From Meconema thalassinum (taxonomy: Eukaryota > Arthropoda > Insecta > Orthoptera > Tettigoniidae): 64,000 nucleotides of DNA. Shown in pieces: positions 53,460 to 64,000 of this stretch. The position numbers were made by a program, and so were the translations under genes. Numbering within the stretch: the stretch's first letter is position 1; every line of letters starts with the position of its first letter. The stretch lies in contig OX336395.1 in NCBI GenBank assembly GCA_946902985.2, positions 284,699,065 to 284,763,064 on the forward strand, read 5' to 3'. The notes below the pieces were generated by a model. The model saw only the letters and a list, made by a program, of their open reading frames with translations. It did no database searches and was not told the origin of the DNA.

Positions 53460-56178
53460 GGGCCATTCGCCCTACCGGAGCAAACTCTCCTTCACATGTT
53501 TTATCAAATTCCTTTTCTGGGAAATATTTCTTCGCATGGCTTTATAAGTATGCGTCCTTGCCGTCATGCGATGACATGTGAGTCTTCGTAAGCCCCCTAC
53601 AAGCAATGCCCTGTTTGAGTAAAGATGCCTTCACATCTGCTAAATGAATATGGTTATTTGCCAGTATGCGTGAACATTTGGGACTTTACGACTCGTCCTT
53701 GAAAACTTGGATAAACTTAATAGTGCATGTCCAAGGCTTCTGGCCTGTATGCGTTAAGAGGTGCGATTTTAAATGTTGTTTCCGGACAAACACTGCCTCA
53801 CATATGCCGCATGAGTCAAGAAATTTACCAGTTTGCGTTAACATGTAAGACTTCAATAATTTTTTCCGAGCATACTTGGTTTCACATATGCTGCATGAAT
53901 AAGCTTGTCACAAGTATGCAGTAACATATGAGACTACAAAAAAATCCTCCCTGTGTAAACGTCGCCTCACATATGCTACATAGAAGGCATCTAACCAGAA
54001 TGCAATACCGTGTGTGGCTTCAATATTGTTATTTCCGAGAAAACTTGGCTTCACATATGCTATATGAAGAGGGCTTATTTCCAGTATGCGTTAACATGTG
54101 AGACTTCAATTGTTCTCCCGGAGTAAACTTGGCTTCACAAGTACTACATGATTAGCACTTCTCAACAGTATGTGCGGCTTCAAGTGATCTTCCCTGAAAA
54201 CATGGTTACACATACGGTGCATGAGTAAGGCATCTGGCCGGCATGCGTGAACATGTGCGGCTTTAATTATACTTTCCTAGCAAACGTTGTTTTACATATG
54301 CTGCATGGATAAGGCTGCTCACCAGTATGTCCTAACATATGAGTTCAAATGTCCTTAGCATCACATATTCTGCATTAATAAGGCTTATCACCAGTATGCG
54401 TAACCATGTGTTTCTTCAAATTTCCTCCCTAAGCAAACTTGACTTCACATAAGCTACACGAATAACACTTCTCATCAAGATGCATTACCAACTGCGGTTT
54501 CAATTGCCCTTTCCAGGCAAACTTGGCTTTACATATACTGCTTGAATCCGCCTATCAACAGGATGCGTAAGTATGTGACACTCCAGGTTTCTTCTCTGAG
54601 CAAACTTGGCTTCACATATGCTGTATGAATAAGGCTTATAACCAGTATGCGTTACCATGCGAGACTTAAAATATTCTTTGTGAGAAAACTTCGCTTCACA
54701 TATGCTGGATGAAAACGGCTTATCACCAGTATGCTTAAGCATGTGGCTCTTCAAGTGTCTTCCCAGGGCAAACTTGGCTTCACATATGCTGCATGAATAA
54801 GGCTTATTACCCAGTATGCCTTACCATGTGAGAAGTGAAATAGTCTTTCCGAGAAAACTTCGCTTCACACATGCTGCACGTAAGGCTTCTCACCAGTATG
54901 CCTTTTCATATGAGACTTCAAATCTCCTTTCCGTGCAAACTTTGCTTCACATATGCTACATGGATGCGGCTTATCACCAGTATGCGTAAGCATATGAGAC
55001 TTCAATTGTCCCCGCTGAGCAAACTTGGCTTCACATATGCTGCAAGGATAAGGCTTATCACCAGTATGCGTAACCATGTGAGACTTCAAATATACTGTCC
55101 GAGCAAAATTTGCTTGACAGATGCTGCATGAATAAGGCTTCTCTCCAGTATGCACTATCATGTGCGCTATCATTTGTCCTTTCCCGGCAAACTTGGCTTC
55201 ACATATGCGGCATGAATACGGCCTATCACCAGTATGCGTAAGCATGTGACACTTCAAGTATCCTCTCCGAGCAAACTTGGCTTCACATATGCTACATGAA
55301 AAAGGTTTATCACCACTATGCTTTAACATATGCGACTTCAAATCTCCTTTCCGAGCAATCTTAGCTTCACATATGCTACATGAATAAGGCTTCTCACCAG
55401 TATGCGTAAGCATGTGACTCTTCAAGCTTTTGCCCACAGCAAACTTGGCTGCACATATGCTGCATAAATAAGGCTTCTCACCAGTATGCGTTAATATGTG
55501 AGTCTTCAAAACATCTTTCCGAGAAAACTTCCCTTCACACCTAGTACATGAATAAGGCTTGTCACCAGTATGCGTTAACAGGTGAGACTTCAATTGTCCT
55601 TTCCGAGCAAAGTTGGCTTCACATATACTGCATGAATACGGCTTATCACCAGTATGCGTAAGCATGTGACATTTCAAGTGTCCTCCCCGAGCAAACTTGG
55701 CTTGACATATGTTACATGAAAAAGGCTTATCACCACTATGCCTTAACATATGAGACTTCAAATCAGTTTTCCGAGCAAACTTAGCTCCACATATGCTACA
55801 TGAATAAGGCTTCTCACCAGTATGCGTTATCATGTGAGACTTTAATAGTTCTTTCCGGGAAAACTTGGATTCACATATGCAACATGAATGAGTCCTTTCA
55901 CCAGTATGCGTTAACATGTGCGGCTTCAATTGTCATTTGGGAGCAACCTTAGCTTCACATATGCTACATGAGTATGCTTTCTTGCCGGTACCAACAAACT
56001 TGGCTTCACATGTGCAACGTAAGCAAGGCTTCATGTGTTGATTGATTTTGTTCCTTTTTTCAGATACAGTTCGAGTCGAATGTCCTCCAGTATTACATAA
56101 TGCGTAAATGTTCCCCACAACAGGATTCGAAGTATATGGACATAGTACCCTGAAATCATTGGTATACATGTATTGCAC
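53460..56178 (-). pseudogene. Degenerate C2H2 zinc-finger gene, about 30 finger units
   Basis: Minus-strand 84-bp units run from about 55,990 down to about 53,480, each recognisable by the linker (ACCAGTATGCG...CATGTG on the plus strand) and the paired Cys region (CTGCATATGTGAAGC in minus sense). Upstream, an open segment 55,933-56,178 encodes a short leader and a first finger (KAYSCSICEAK) but meets a TGA at 55,930-55,932. Twelve fingers then follow without a break (54,865-55,929). A two-base loss in the next finger's Cys pair (near 54,885) shifts the frame. Below 54,864 fingers show stops, lost Cys/His and length changes that worsen to the 3' end. It was presumably a nuclear DNA-binding protein. 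Whether any part is still translated is unknown. Confidence 0.8.
54865..55929 (-). CDS. Intact block of 12 C2H2 zinc fingers (354 codons) within the degenerate array
   Basis: Twelve tandem C-x2-C-x12-H-x3-H units joined by HTGEKPY or HTGDKPY linkers, for example CSICGAKFARKTDLKSHMLRH. All Cys and His ligands in these twelve are present. Fingertip residues vary between units while the framework (CSICEAKFARKG.LKSHM) is nearly constant, the usual sign of array expansion by unequal exchange. The open frame begins after an in-frame TGA, so the listed start (MKPHMLTHTGE) falls inside a finger and is unlikely to be a natural initiator. It ends by frameshift at KPYVQHV. If expressed it would bind DNA or RNA; with upstream stop and downstream shift I treat it as a surviving fragment. 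Confidence 0.65.
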   Translation of the reverse strand: MKPHMLTHTGERTHSCCICESKFSRKELLKSHMITHTGEKPYSCSICGAKFARKTDLKSHMLRHSGDKPFSCNICQAKFARGGHLKCHMLTHTGDKPYSCSICEANFARKGQLKSHLLTHTGDKPYSCTRCEGKFSRKDVLKTHILTHTGEKPYLCSICAAKFAVGKSLKSHMLTHTGEKPYSCSICEAKIARKGDLKSHMLKHSGDKPFSCSICEAKFARRGYLKCHMLTHTGDRPYSCRICEAKFAGKGQMIAHMIVHTGEKPYSCSICQANFARTVYLKSHMVTHTGDKPYPCSICEAKFAQRGQLKSHMLTHTGDKPHPCSICEAKFARKGDLKSHMKRHTGEKPYVQHV

Positions 56179-56696
56179 TGAGCTATTAATTCTATTGAGT
56201 TATCTGAAAATAGAGAATAAAACTTTAAAGTTCCACAGATCTAACTAATGAAATGATATATAATTAGAGCATCATTCATTAAATCACCAACAGAATGATA
56301 TTTTAAAATTAATCATATTTTCTGCGGAGTCATGTTGGAGTATTTGGAGTCATAGCTTTTATGGATATATCCATGTGTTTCAAGAAGACAGCGAGGACAA
56401 TAAAAAAAGAAGAAACAAGAGAGAAACGTTTGCGGAGTAGATGTTGTGTTTTATTCATGAGTAATGCAGTTCAGCTGTTGTGTAGTATTTGATTTTACAA
56501 AAAAAACTCTCGTCCGGGATAGAGAACTAATGGACGACCAAGAACATGCCAAAATAGTGATACGACGATATATTTATTTAGAGTATGGCATGCTACATCT
56601 AAATAATTACAAGCTGAGGAACACATTAAACATATAGTGTACATTAACATTTAAAAGTACAATAAATATTAATATCAATTTTGTTGAGGAGAAATA
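56179..56696. other. 5' side of the zinc-finger relic, no further exon recognised
   Basis: Minus-strand candidate splice acceptors are CTCTATTTTCAG near 56,203 and AATGATTTCAG near 56,150. I could not find a matching leader exon to the right before the mariner element. Confidence 0.35.
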
Positions 56697-57993
56697 CATG
56701 GGTTGTTTTTTTAAATTTTGGCACCAATTCTTCAGTGCCAAGTTGCAACAATGTTGGGCGCTGCCACTTTTACCGACGGTTACTGCCCTGCATCCCCTCC
56801 CTCAGAGCACATGACCTCGCCCGTCCTCACCACCGCTCGTGCGCAGTCGCGCCTGTTAGATGAGTAGTGTGAGACCAGCGCTCGCGAATGAAAGTCGCAA
56901 TGTTTTCCAAGCAAGAGCAGAGAACGTGGATAAAAATTCAGTATGCTAGGGGTCGCAGTGCTAAACAGTGTCACCGAGGATTGCAAGAAGCGTGCGGTGC
57001 AGTTGCGTTACCGTTCAGAACGGTAGCAAGATGGGTTGCAACCTTTCGAGATGGGCGCGAACGTGCGGAGCACATGCCTCTATCTGGTCACCCACCAGTA
57101 AGTGATGACAATGTACAGATGGTGTCCGCGTTAGTAGAGGTGGATCGGAACGTAACGATTCGTCAATTAGAGCAAGATACCAGACTGGCGCATTCAACTG
57201 TCCTCCACATCCTGAAGGACTTACTGAAAATGAGGAAGATTGCGTCCAAATGGGTTCCGCATGACTTAACCAACATGCACAAATGGCTGCGATATGACGC
57301 TTGTCGTATGCACTTGCAGCGTTATGAGCGCGAAGGAGAGGCCTTCTTACGGCGTATCATAGCCATTGACGAGACGTGGGCCAGATCTTATGAGCCACAG
57401 TTAAAACGCCAATCGAACGAGTGGCAGCACCACGAATCACCACGGAAACAAACAGTTCGACCTACCCCCACCAATGTGAAGGTAATGTTGATTCTTGCTT
57501 ATGATTGAGATGGTGTGATCTTTCACCATACTGTTCCCCGAGGGCAAACCGTTAATGCGGCGTACTATTGTTCGTTTCTGCAAGACAATCTCCGAGGAGC
57601 TCTGAGAAGGAAACGGCGCCACCACATGGTTACACCGCCCATCGTTCTGCATGACAATGCTAGGGCACACACAGCAGGCGTTGTGTCAGCATTGTTGGAT
57701 CGCTGGGGCTGGGAGGTCCTCTATCACCCCCCCCCCCCATATTCTCCCGACATCAGTCTCTGCGACTATGATCTCATCCCGAAGATGAAGATGACAATGC
57801 GCGGGGAGCGCTTCCGTACCATTGAAGACGTTAAGCAGGCTGCCGAGCGCTCTCCAACGACTTCGGCATCGCTGGGAACACGTAGTACGCAACAGTGGGG
57901 ACTACATCGAGGGCCTGTGAAACTTGGAAACATCTAAGTGCGTTATTAATCAAGTTATAACTAAGGTGCCAAAACTAAAAAAACCAAACCATG
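56697..57993 (+). mobile_element. mariner transposon (1,297 bp), inactive
   Basis: TA target dinucleotides lie at 56,695-56,696 and 57,994-57,995. Terminal inverted repeats of about 30 bp: left CATGGGTTGTTTTTTTAAA...TTTTGGCACC, right (reverse complement) CATGGTTTGGTTTTTTTAG...TTTTGGCACC. The length matches full-size mariners (about 1.3 kb). The transposase gene inside is broken. Confidence 0.9.
56888..57937 (+). pseudogene. mariner transposase relic (D,D34D type)
   Basis: N-terminal helix-turn-helix region: MFSKQEQRTWIKIQYARG, LPFRTVARWVATFRDG, then QLEQDTRLAHSTVLHIL and the linker KWVPHDLTNMHK. Catalytic residues: first D in IAIDETWARSYEP, second in VLHDNARAHTAG, third in SPDISLCDYDLIP. A TGA at 57,506-57,508 interrupts the same frame after VMLILAYD. 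A C-run (57,727-57,738) codes HPPPPYSP. With two extra prolines the D-D spacing is 36 and not the family's 34. The C terminus is shortened and shifted: the bases for the usual ending (DYIEGL) are present in another frame near 57,897-57,915. Inactive. Confidence 0.88.
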
Positions 57994-58059
57994 TATAAAC
58001 AGATAAAATGTCCAGATTTACGAAGTAATATTTAAATTTGAAATCCAATCAAGAGAAGG

Positions 58060-61030
58060 CTGCGTTGCATCATGCAAGTCTTTCAGGTTTCCATTTTGGA
58101 CTCGAAGGCTGCAAATCCACAGTCGCACTCAGGTGAGGAAGCCTTATTCCACTTGTATAAGCTGCCTGTGCAGACCCCATGTCTCGTTCGAAACCTGTAG
58201 AGCGATTTCCAAGTATGGCGTGGTAGTTCCATGCCAGCTGGTTTCTTGATGGGATAAATGAAGTTTGTACATTTCTCAAGGAATAAATAATTCCATACCT
58301 CAGACCATTTGTTGTCTATCTGAAAATTATTTAATTGTAGAGATTCCGCTGTTAGGATTGGTGGTCGGTGGGATTTCAAGCGACTTATCTTTACTCTTGG
58401 GATGCCAGAATGAATAGGAAGCAGTGAAGTGTAGAGTATATTTTGATATTCGTCAGGAGAGAGTTTTGTCTATGCAAGTCAGGTGTTGCAATGTGACTTA
58501 GAGGTGAGAGCCAGTACAGAGGAGTGGTCCTGATGCAATCTGATATTATCCTCATCTCCAAATTCAATTTGACATCAATCTGCTTCACACGATGCCAGGC
58601 CGGTGCACAGTATTCAGCAGCTGAATAGACAAGTCCTAAAGCAGAAGATAGTAATGTTGTTGCAGTAGCTCGCCATGTGGTTCCACAACTTCTGCAAGAT
58701 GTTATTGCGCGATCTTAGTTTTGCTTCAGTGTTCTGCAAGTGCTTCTTGAAGGACAATGTCCTATTGGGAATAACGCCTAAATATTTTGAAACAATTTGA
58801 TGATAAAGGACTTTCTCATTAAAGATGACATTCTGCTTTTTTTTATTTGCCAACCTGTTGTTTAAGTGGAAACAACGAACTTCAGTCTTACTAGGATTCG
58901 GTGATAGTCTCCATTTCTGAAGTATTCATTAATAATGCTTAGATCTGAGGAAAGAATCTGTTCGCTCTTCGTAAGAGTTCTTTGTTGAGTTGTCAATGAC
59001 AGGTCATCCTCATAAATGAATTTTCTCGATTGCGTTATAGAGAGGTCTGATGTGTACAAGTGGAAGAGCATTGAAGCTAAAACGGATCCTTGTGGGAGTC
59101 CATTGTTCAGTTTCTTTTGCTTACTTATTTTGGTCCCAACATCCACTTGGAAAAATCTTTCAGACAGCATATTGCTTGTAAGCTTGTTCAAAGTTTGACA
59201 AGGTATCATACGCATCAGTTTGTAGAGTAATCCATCCTTCCATACCATGTCATAGGCTTCTATAAGGTCAACAAAAGCAACAGTTGTTTTAAGTTGTTGT
59301 TGAAACCCTGCTTCTATATGAGTGGTGAGACTTAGTACTTGATCTGTGCAGCTTCTACTTGGTCTAAATCCTGCTTGTTCAAAGGTGTTACTTCAGGAAT
59401 ATTCTAACCAATTCGTTTAAGGATGAGACTTTCCAGAAGTTTGTAGCAACAGCTTAGGAGAGCTATCGGTGGATAGCTTTCTGGTTTATCCTTTGGCTTA
59501 CCAGGTTTCAATACAGCTATGACTTTCGTTTTCTTGAAAGCGTTTGGTAGTTTGCCTGTGATCATTATATTAGAAAAGAAATCAGCAAGCCATTTACGAT
59601 TCTTGTTCCCACAATTGACAAGGAATTCAGGATGAATTCCATCAAACCCTGGTGATTTGCCTGTTTTAACATGCTTAAGTGCAGTATTAATCTCAGCTAG
59701 TGTGAAGTCACTGGGATATTCTGACCGGTGGACTGCGTTTTGCTTGAGGTTGGTTAGTTCTTACTTAACCTTTGTTGTATGTTGCTTATGCGGTGGTGTA
59801 CTCGACAAAGAAATTATTCTACTGGCTATTTGATCTGGTGTTACATGTGGATCATCACGGCTAGGTGGGGAACATCCTCCCAATGTCTTCAGCGGGCTCC
59901 ACGTTTCTCTGCTTTATCTTGTAAAGTCTATGTTCTCTGTCTTTTGTAGTCAGGTATCTCTGCGAGCCTTATCTAAGCTCTGTAACAATTCGGTAGCAAT
60001 TTCATGATCATTGGTGGTTATGTAAGATTGGTATAGTTCTTCACAATCCTTGTTCCATCCTGGAATATACTCTTTGCGAAATCCTCTTGGCATGCACTTT
60101 TTTGCCGTTGAAAAGACAGCTTCAACAAATCTATCATACCTTTCACTCGCAGGGGGCATCCACGTAATAACTTTATCAAGTTCACTGGAAAACTTGCTCC
60201 AGTAAGATTTTCTTAAGTTCCATCTTGGTTTTGGAATGGATCTTATTATACGTATTTGAATTCTTACTTTAACTAAAACTGGCCAATGTTGGCTATTTGG
60301 AATATCCCCAAGAATAATCTTTACTGTGGCAAGAGGTTGACTTTTAGAGTTCTGACTAACAAAAAAATAAAAGGTCAGAGTTGTAGTCTTTCTTCCAGGC
60401 CCTTTGTCCTTTGAGTTAAATACAAGACTAAGGTTGTTAGATTCATCCCAATTAACAATTCTTTCACCATTCTCATTATCTTCATTGTAATCCCACATAT
60501 TATGGTGGCTATTGAAGTCTTCGATATATATTCTAGGATGAGGTAGAGTTGGGATCACTTCAGCAGACCAGTTTACAGCAGGTGACTTGTAAACATTCGT
60601 TATTGTAATGTCAATTTTTATCACGATAATGTGAACATTTTCTGAGGTGTCCACAGAAATCAATATTGTTGTGTATGTAAGTAGCACAGCCGTAAGTATG
60701 GTGATAAGTAGCTCCTAAGAATTCATAGCCAGCAACACGCCCTCTCGATTTTAAATTTTCCTCATTATCTTTGTGTGTTTCCTGTATAGTTTCCGCATAG
60801 TTTTCAAGGATATTCGGGAAATATATTGACATTTAGATCGACTAAGTCCTTCAATATTAATTTGCAAGATTCGTAAGTTGTAACCCAAATGTGACGGTAA
60901 GATGCAATAACAAAAGCTGAAGCACACCAATGTAAGCAGACTGAAAATCGTTGCCATAGTTATCTAAATAAACGACGTTATAGAAGATTGAAGACGTACA
61001 TTGTAAAAGTAAATGACGCCGATGTTTAAC
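58060..61030 (-). mobile_element. Decayed LINE on the minus strand (Jockey-like group)
   Basis: Minus-strand non-LTR element: endonuclease at 59,950-60,957, RT at 58,600-59,790, C-terminal cysteine region at 58,083-58,379. Ends are approximate; the 3' side lies only about 70 bp from the mariner right end. No tail is obvious. Confidence 0.75.
58083..60957 (-). pseudogene. Endonuclease-RT relic of the minus-strand LINE
   Basis: Endonuclease start: NLRILQINIEGLSRSKCQY (about 60,880-60,830). It continues in another frame with VAGYEFLGATYHHTYGCATY (60,660-60,740) and then PHPRIYIEDFNSHHNMWDY, where the GDFN catalytic word has become EDFN. RT: NNGLPQGSVLASMLFHLY (about 59,100) and KFIYEDDLSL with the palm YEDD at 59,003-59,014. 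A later KYLGVIPNRTLSFKKHL block follows (58,740-58,790). C-terminal part: ELPRHTWKSLYRFRTRHG ... SSPECDCG (58,110-58,235), typical of Jockey-type ORF2 ends. Frames change repeatedly and stops occur between 59,248 and 59,900. Inactive. Confidence 0.8.
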
Positions 61031-61330
61031 TACGATAAATGTCGACAATTACGTGTAAGTTAACGTGGTAAGGTTTGTGTAAATACGCCAATTGCAATCA
61101 AGAATCAAAATGCTAGGAGATATTCAAAGAATAAACAATTTCCACTGCATCTGTGTCTGCAGTTACAAACCTGCAGATGTTTATATATAGGAACGAAGGC
61201 AATCGACAGAACCGTAAATGGTAACGAGGGTTCACAGGATTTCATTTTTAGGAAGGTTCCACTGAATATGACGATAAGATTAAGTATGTCCATGACAATC
61301 TTGCTGAACGTGATTTGAATACAGTATGCA
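61031..61330. other. No gene recognised
   Basis: Spacer between the 5' end of the minus-strand LINE and the gag relic of the gypsy element. Confidence 0.3.
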
Positions 61331-62338
61331 ATGTGCTTACGTTTGTGGTTTCAAGGAGATAAAGAGGAGCTAGTGAAGCATATTTTAAGACATGTCATTA
61401 AAATAGAATTGCTACCAACCCTCGAGTACAACGGGGATGATAAAGACGATGACGATGATGAGGATGAAGAAAGTGACGACAGAGATGATGAATACGCTAT
61501 CCAATGCAGTTCACGCTTGAAAGCTAGAGGGAATTCAAGCCAGCACACTAGCATTAAGAAGAAAGTAATATAAAAGACAGAAACATCAGCAGAAGACCAT
61601 TCCTCATTAAGAAAACGGGAACATTCAGGCCGAAAATTTGCGCTAACATTTCGAGATGTGGAAGATCCTATTTGCCTCTTTGATGGTAAAGGAGATTATA
61701 CAGTCAGAAAATGGATTATGAAATTTGATGAAACAGCTGCTCTGATAGGATGGGACGACATCAGAAGTTGGCATTTAATAAGAACACATTGTCTGGTCTA
61801 GCAAAACTATTCATTCAAAGTGAAACTGGTTTATCAACATGGAAGAAATTAAAGGGCGCGTTAATAGAAGAGTTTGATGTCAAGATGAGCAGTGCAGAAG
61901 TACATGGACTACTGAATAGGCGGAAGAAGAAGAAGAAGAAGAAAGAAAATACATTTCAAGGGTACCTGCTTGTAATGAAAGAGATTGCACATCGAGGCGG
62001 AGTTGATGATGGCTCCCTGATACAGTACATTATCGATGTATGGTATATAAGACGACTCAGAAAGTAAATTGATTTCATATGGGGCAAAGAATTTCAAGAC
62101 TTTTAAGGAAAAGCCACGAGATTATGAGTTCATAGTTGAAAGACGTACCACAAGGGTTTTGGAGAAAGATGGAACACAGATACCTACTTCGATAGACAAG
62201 ATTACTGGAGCTGTTGAAGAAAAACATAAAGCACAGAGATGTTTCAACTACGGTGAAGCTGGCAATAAATCGTCGAGTTTCCGTTACAAAGACAGTCTGA
62301 AATGTTATAAATGTAATAAATGTGGTCATAAGTAGGTG
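61331..62338 (+). pseudogene. gag: Gag relic of the gypsy element
   Basis: The N-terminal part has a SAP-like stretch (LWFQGDKEELVKHIL) and a very acidic run (DDKDDDDDEDEESDD at 61,445-61,490). The core, in two further frames, reads TFRDVEDPICLFDGKGDYTV (61,640-61,700), KLFIQSETGLSTWKKLKGAL and EEFDVKMSSAEVHGLL (61,800-61,910). Then comes a lysine run (61,920-61,945) and YLLVMKEIAHRGG. The end has two zinc-knuckle-like segments: CFNYGEAGNKSS (decayed) and CYKCNKCGHK, then a stop. At least three frame changes and a stop at 61,571-61,573. Confidence 0.8.
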
Positions 62339-62429
62339 GAGTGCAAGACAATAGAAGGTAAGGCAGGTAGGGGCAACGCAGTGAACACATTAACGAAACC
62401 TGCACTTCCCTGTCTCACCACTAAATAAA

Positions 62430-64000
62430 GGAGTACTAGTACTACGATAAATGCCTTAGTAGATAGAGGAAGCAGCGTTACATTAATCCATGAAACATCT
62501 ATACAGATTTAGGAGCTCCTCCACTCCTCCTTACAAGTTTTGGGAAGAATTACGTCGTACCCAAAGGCTACTTACACACCGATGTATTCATTGATGATGA
62601 AGCTTTTGAGGTTGACATTTATCTTGTGACTCTTGATACAATGAATATGCTGGCAATAATTGGAAGTGATGTTCTACAACAAGGATAAGTAGTGATAAAT
62701 CAAAATGGCATCGAATTTCCAAGCCAAAATCAGATATATTTCTCATGCAGATCAATGTTGATGAACAGCCTCAAGATGTAGGTGAGTCTACAAGTGATGA
62801 CTACAAGCAACAAGTAGAAGAAATGATTTCCTCCTATGAACCTGCCCAAACGAAAAGTTCGGAAGTGGAGTTGATCATTACGCTTAAGAATGAGCATCCA
62901 GTTTTCAGTAGACCACGACGACTCGCACCTGCAGAAAAAGATGCAGTTGACGACCATGTGAAGAAATGGTATCCATCATTGAACCGAGTTATTCAGAATA
63001 CGCTAGTCCTGTGTAGTGGTTGTGCGTAAGAAATGTGGCTCTCCTCGTTTGTGTATTGACTATCGTAAAATAAACAAGATCATCCTAAATGATCGGTAGC
63101 CACTGCAGCTCATTGAAGATATCTTGGATAGCTTGCAAGGAGCAAGAGTATTCAGTACACTTGACTTAAGAAATGGATATTTCCATGTGCCAGTGGGGTC
63201 TCCAAGTAGAAAATATACCAGTTTTGTTACTCAGGCCGGTCAATTCCAGTTCCGAAAAGCACCATTTGGTTTGTGCAACTCACCAGTAGTGCTCCAACGA
63301 TTCATTAACTGTGCCTTCCGATCATTGGTGGTTCAAGATTTAGTACTTATTTACATGAATGACTTGATAATTCTAGCTAAAGATCTAACAGAGGCATTGC
63401 AACGCTTAAATACGGTGCTAGAAGTAGCTAAATATTATGGCGTTGACCTGAACAGAGAAACATGCCATCTACTGAAGAGGAAGGTTGAGTTTTGGGGACA
63501 CGTGGTAGAGGATGGATGACTCTATCCGTCACCAGAGTAAACTAATGCTGTAATGACATTTCCTGAACCAAGAAATGTGAAACAAGTGCAATCTTTGCTT
63601 GGTTTAAATGGATACTTCAGGAAGTTCATACAAGAACACTCTGTTACTGCGAGACCTTTAACCAACTTGCTGAAGAAGGATGAAGCATTTCAATTTGCTA
63701 CAAAAATTGAAATTGAAGGAAGCTTTATCAAAGAATCCTGTTTTAAGCATCTACAATTCTTCAAATGAGACCGAACTTCATGCTGATGCAAGTAAGCATG
63801 GATATGGAGCCGTGCAGATGCAGAGATCACCTGAGGATGATCAATTACATCATGTACATTACATGAGCAAAAGGACAACACCACAATAGGAACACTTTCA
63901 CAGTTATGAGATAGGTGAATTAGCCATCAGTGTTGCATTGAAGAAGTTTCGAGTGTATCTTCTTGGAATAGATTTCGAGATAATCACAGATTTTTTTTCC
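62430..64000 (+). pseudogene. pol: Pol relic (protease, RT, RNase H) of the gypsy element
   Basis: Protease: NALVDRGSSVTLIHE near 62,440-62,490, with Arg where the family has Thr in the active-site DTG; then IIGSDVLQQG followed by a stop. Pre-RT: VFSRPRRLAPAEK (62,900-62,940). RT: CGSPRLCIDYRKINK (63,030-63,075), FSTLDLRNGYFHVPV, FVTQAGQFQFRKAPFGLCNSP, and the palm box LIYMNDLII, in which the first catalytic Asp is Asn (63,358-63,360). GLNGYFRKFI and RPLTNLLKK follow. RNase H: TELHADASKHGYGAV, then after a stop and shift FRVYLLGIDFEIITD at the edge. Stops at 63,097, 63,518 and 63,886, among others, make it inactive. Confidence 0.85.

Larger units (their letters stand above)
61331..64000 (+). 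mobile_element. Ty3/gypsy retrotransposon relic, gag-pol order, cut by window edge
   Basis: Gag, zinc knuckle, protease, RT and RNase H remnants follow in Ty3/gypsy order over 2.67 kb. No LTR is seen on the left, so either it is 5'-truncated or the LTR is too diverged. The 3' half lies beyond 64,000. Confidence 0.85.

Noticed and set aside
53666..55131. Plus-strand ORFs over the zinc-finger array
   Set aside because: Antisense readings of 84-bp finger repeats.
61351..61554. Minus-strand Ser-rich ORF
   Set aside because: Complement of the acidic DDED run in the gag relic.

Overview
The window reads as intergenic or intronic DNA from a large, transposon-rich arthropod genome, most likely an insect. 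The pointers are AT-rich sequence, mariner and hAT transposons with insect-type transposases, several decayed LINE clades, Ty3-like LTR elements, C2H2 zinc-finger genes with 'KEE' acidic leaders, and many satellites. A 3' repeat tail around 24,020-24,100 resembles a family I associate with polyneopteran insects (grasshoppers, crickets, stick insects); this is recollection, not a search. There are no bacterial genes, no rRNA and no recognisable tRNA. Almost every coding segment is transposon-derived.

1-18,128 is the most striking part. It is a tandem, almost identical array LTR(partial)-gag-LTR-gag-LTR of one retroelement. The LTRs are about 4.1 kb, bounded by TGTACCCG...CGGGTACA. Each 3.0-kb internal region encodes only one intact 842-aa Gag (long coiled coil, retrotransposon-gag domain, RG/N-rich tail) and no protease, RT or integrase. 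The last LTR ends exactly at its CGGGTACA terminus at 18,128.

18,129-26,400 is non-coding: a 252-bp satellite that flips orientation (18,994-20,589), a foldback element (21,857-22,632), two well-formed N-terminal coding exons of a probable zinc-finger gene on the minus strand (23,588-23,677 and 23,873-23,947), a minus-strand non-LTR/SINE-like tail (24,020-24,790) and hairpin-bearing fragments.

26,400-35,400 is a nest. A hAT transposon with an intact 8-bp target duplication (26,624-29,306) sits in a hairpin-bearing repeat that abuts a minus-strand Ty3-like gag-protease fragment (29,355-32,000). That Gag is a relative of the one in the array. LTR-like segments follow.

35,440-40,385 holds two diverged tandem copies of a roughly 1.9-kb repeat; the first carries a 5'-truncated LINE. 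41,020-44,460 is a decayed RTE-like LINE. 44,654-52,421 contains two tail-to-tail, tandem-repeat-cored elements with hairpin ends, the second split by a decayed Jockey/CR1-type LINE (47,536-51,892).

52,736-53,232 is an interlocked inverted repeat. 53,460-56,178 is a long, graded-decay C2H2 zinc-finger array on the minus strand. 56,697-57,993 is a mariner pseudo-element. 58,060-61,030 is a minus-strand LINE relic. 61,330 to the right edge is a plus-strand Ty3/gypsy relic that continues past the window.

The parts do not form a pathway. They record successive insertion: old relics (LINEs, gypsy, hAT, mariner, all frame-broken) against one very young element (the tandem gag array, whose copies differ at only a handful of sites).
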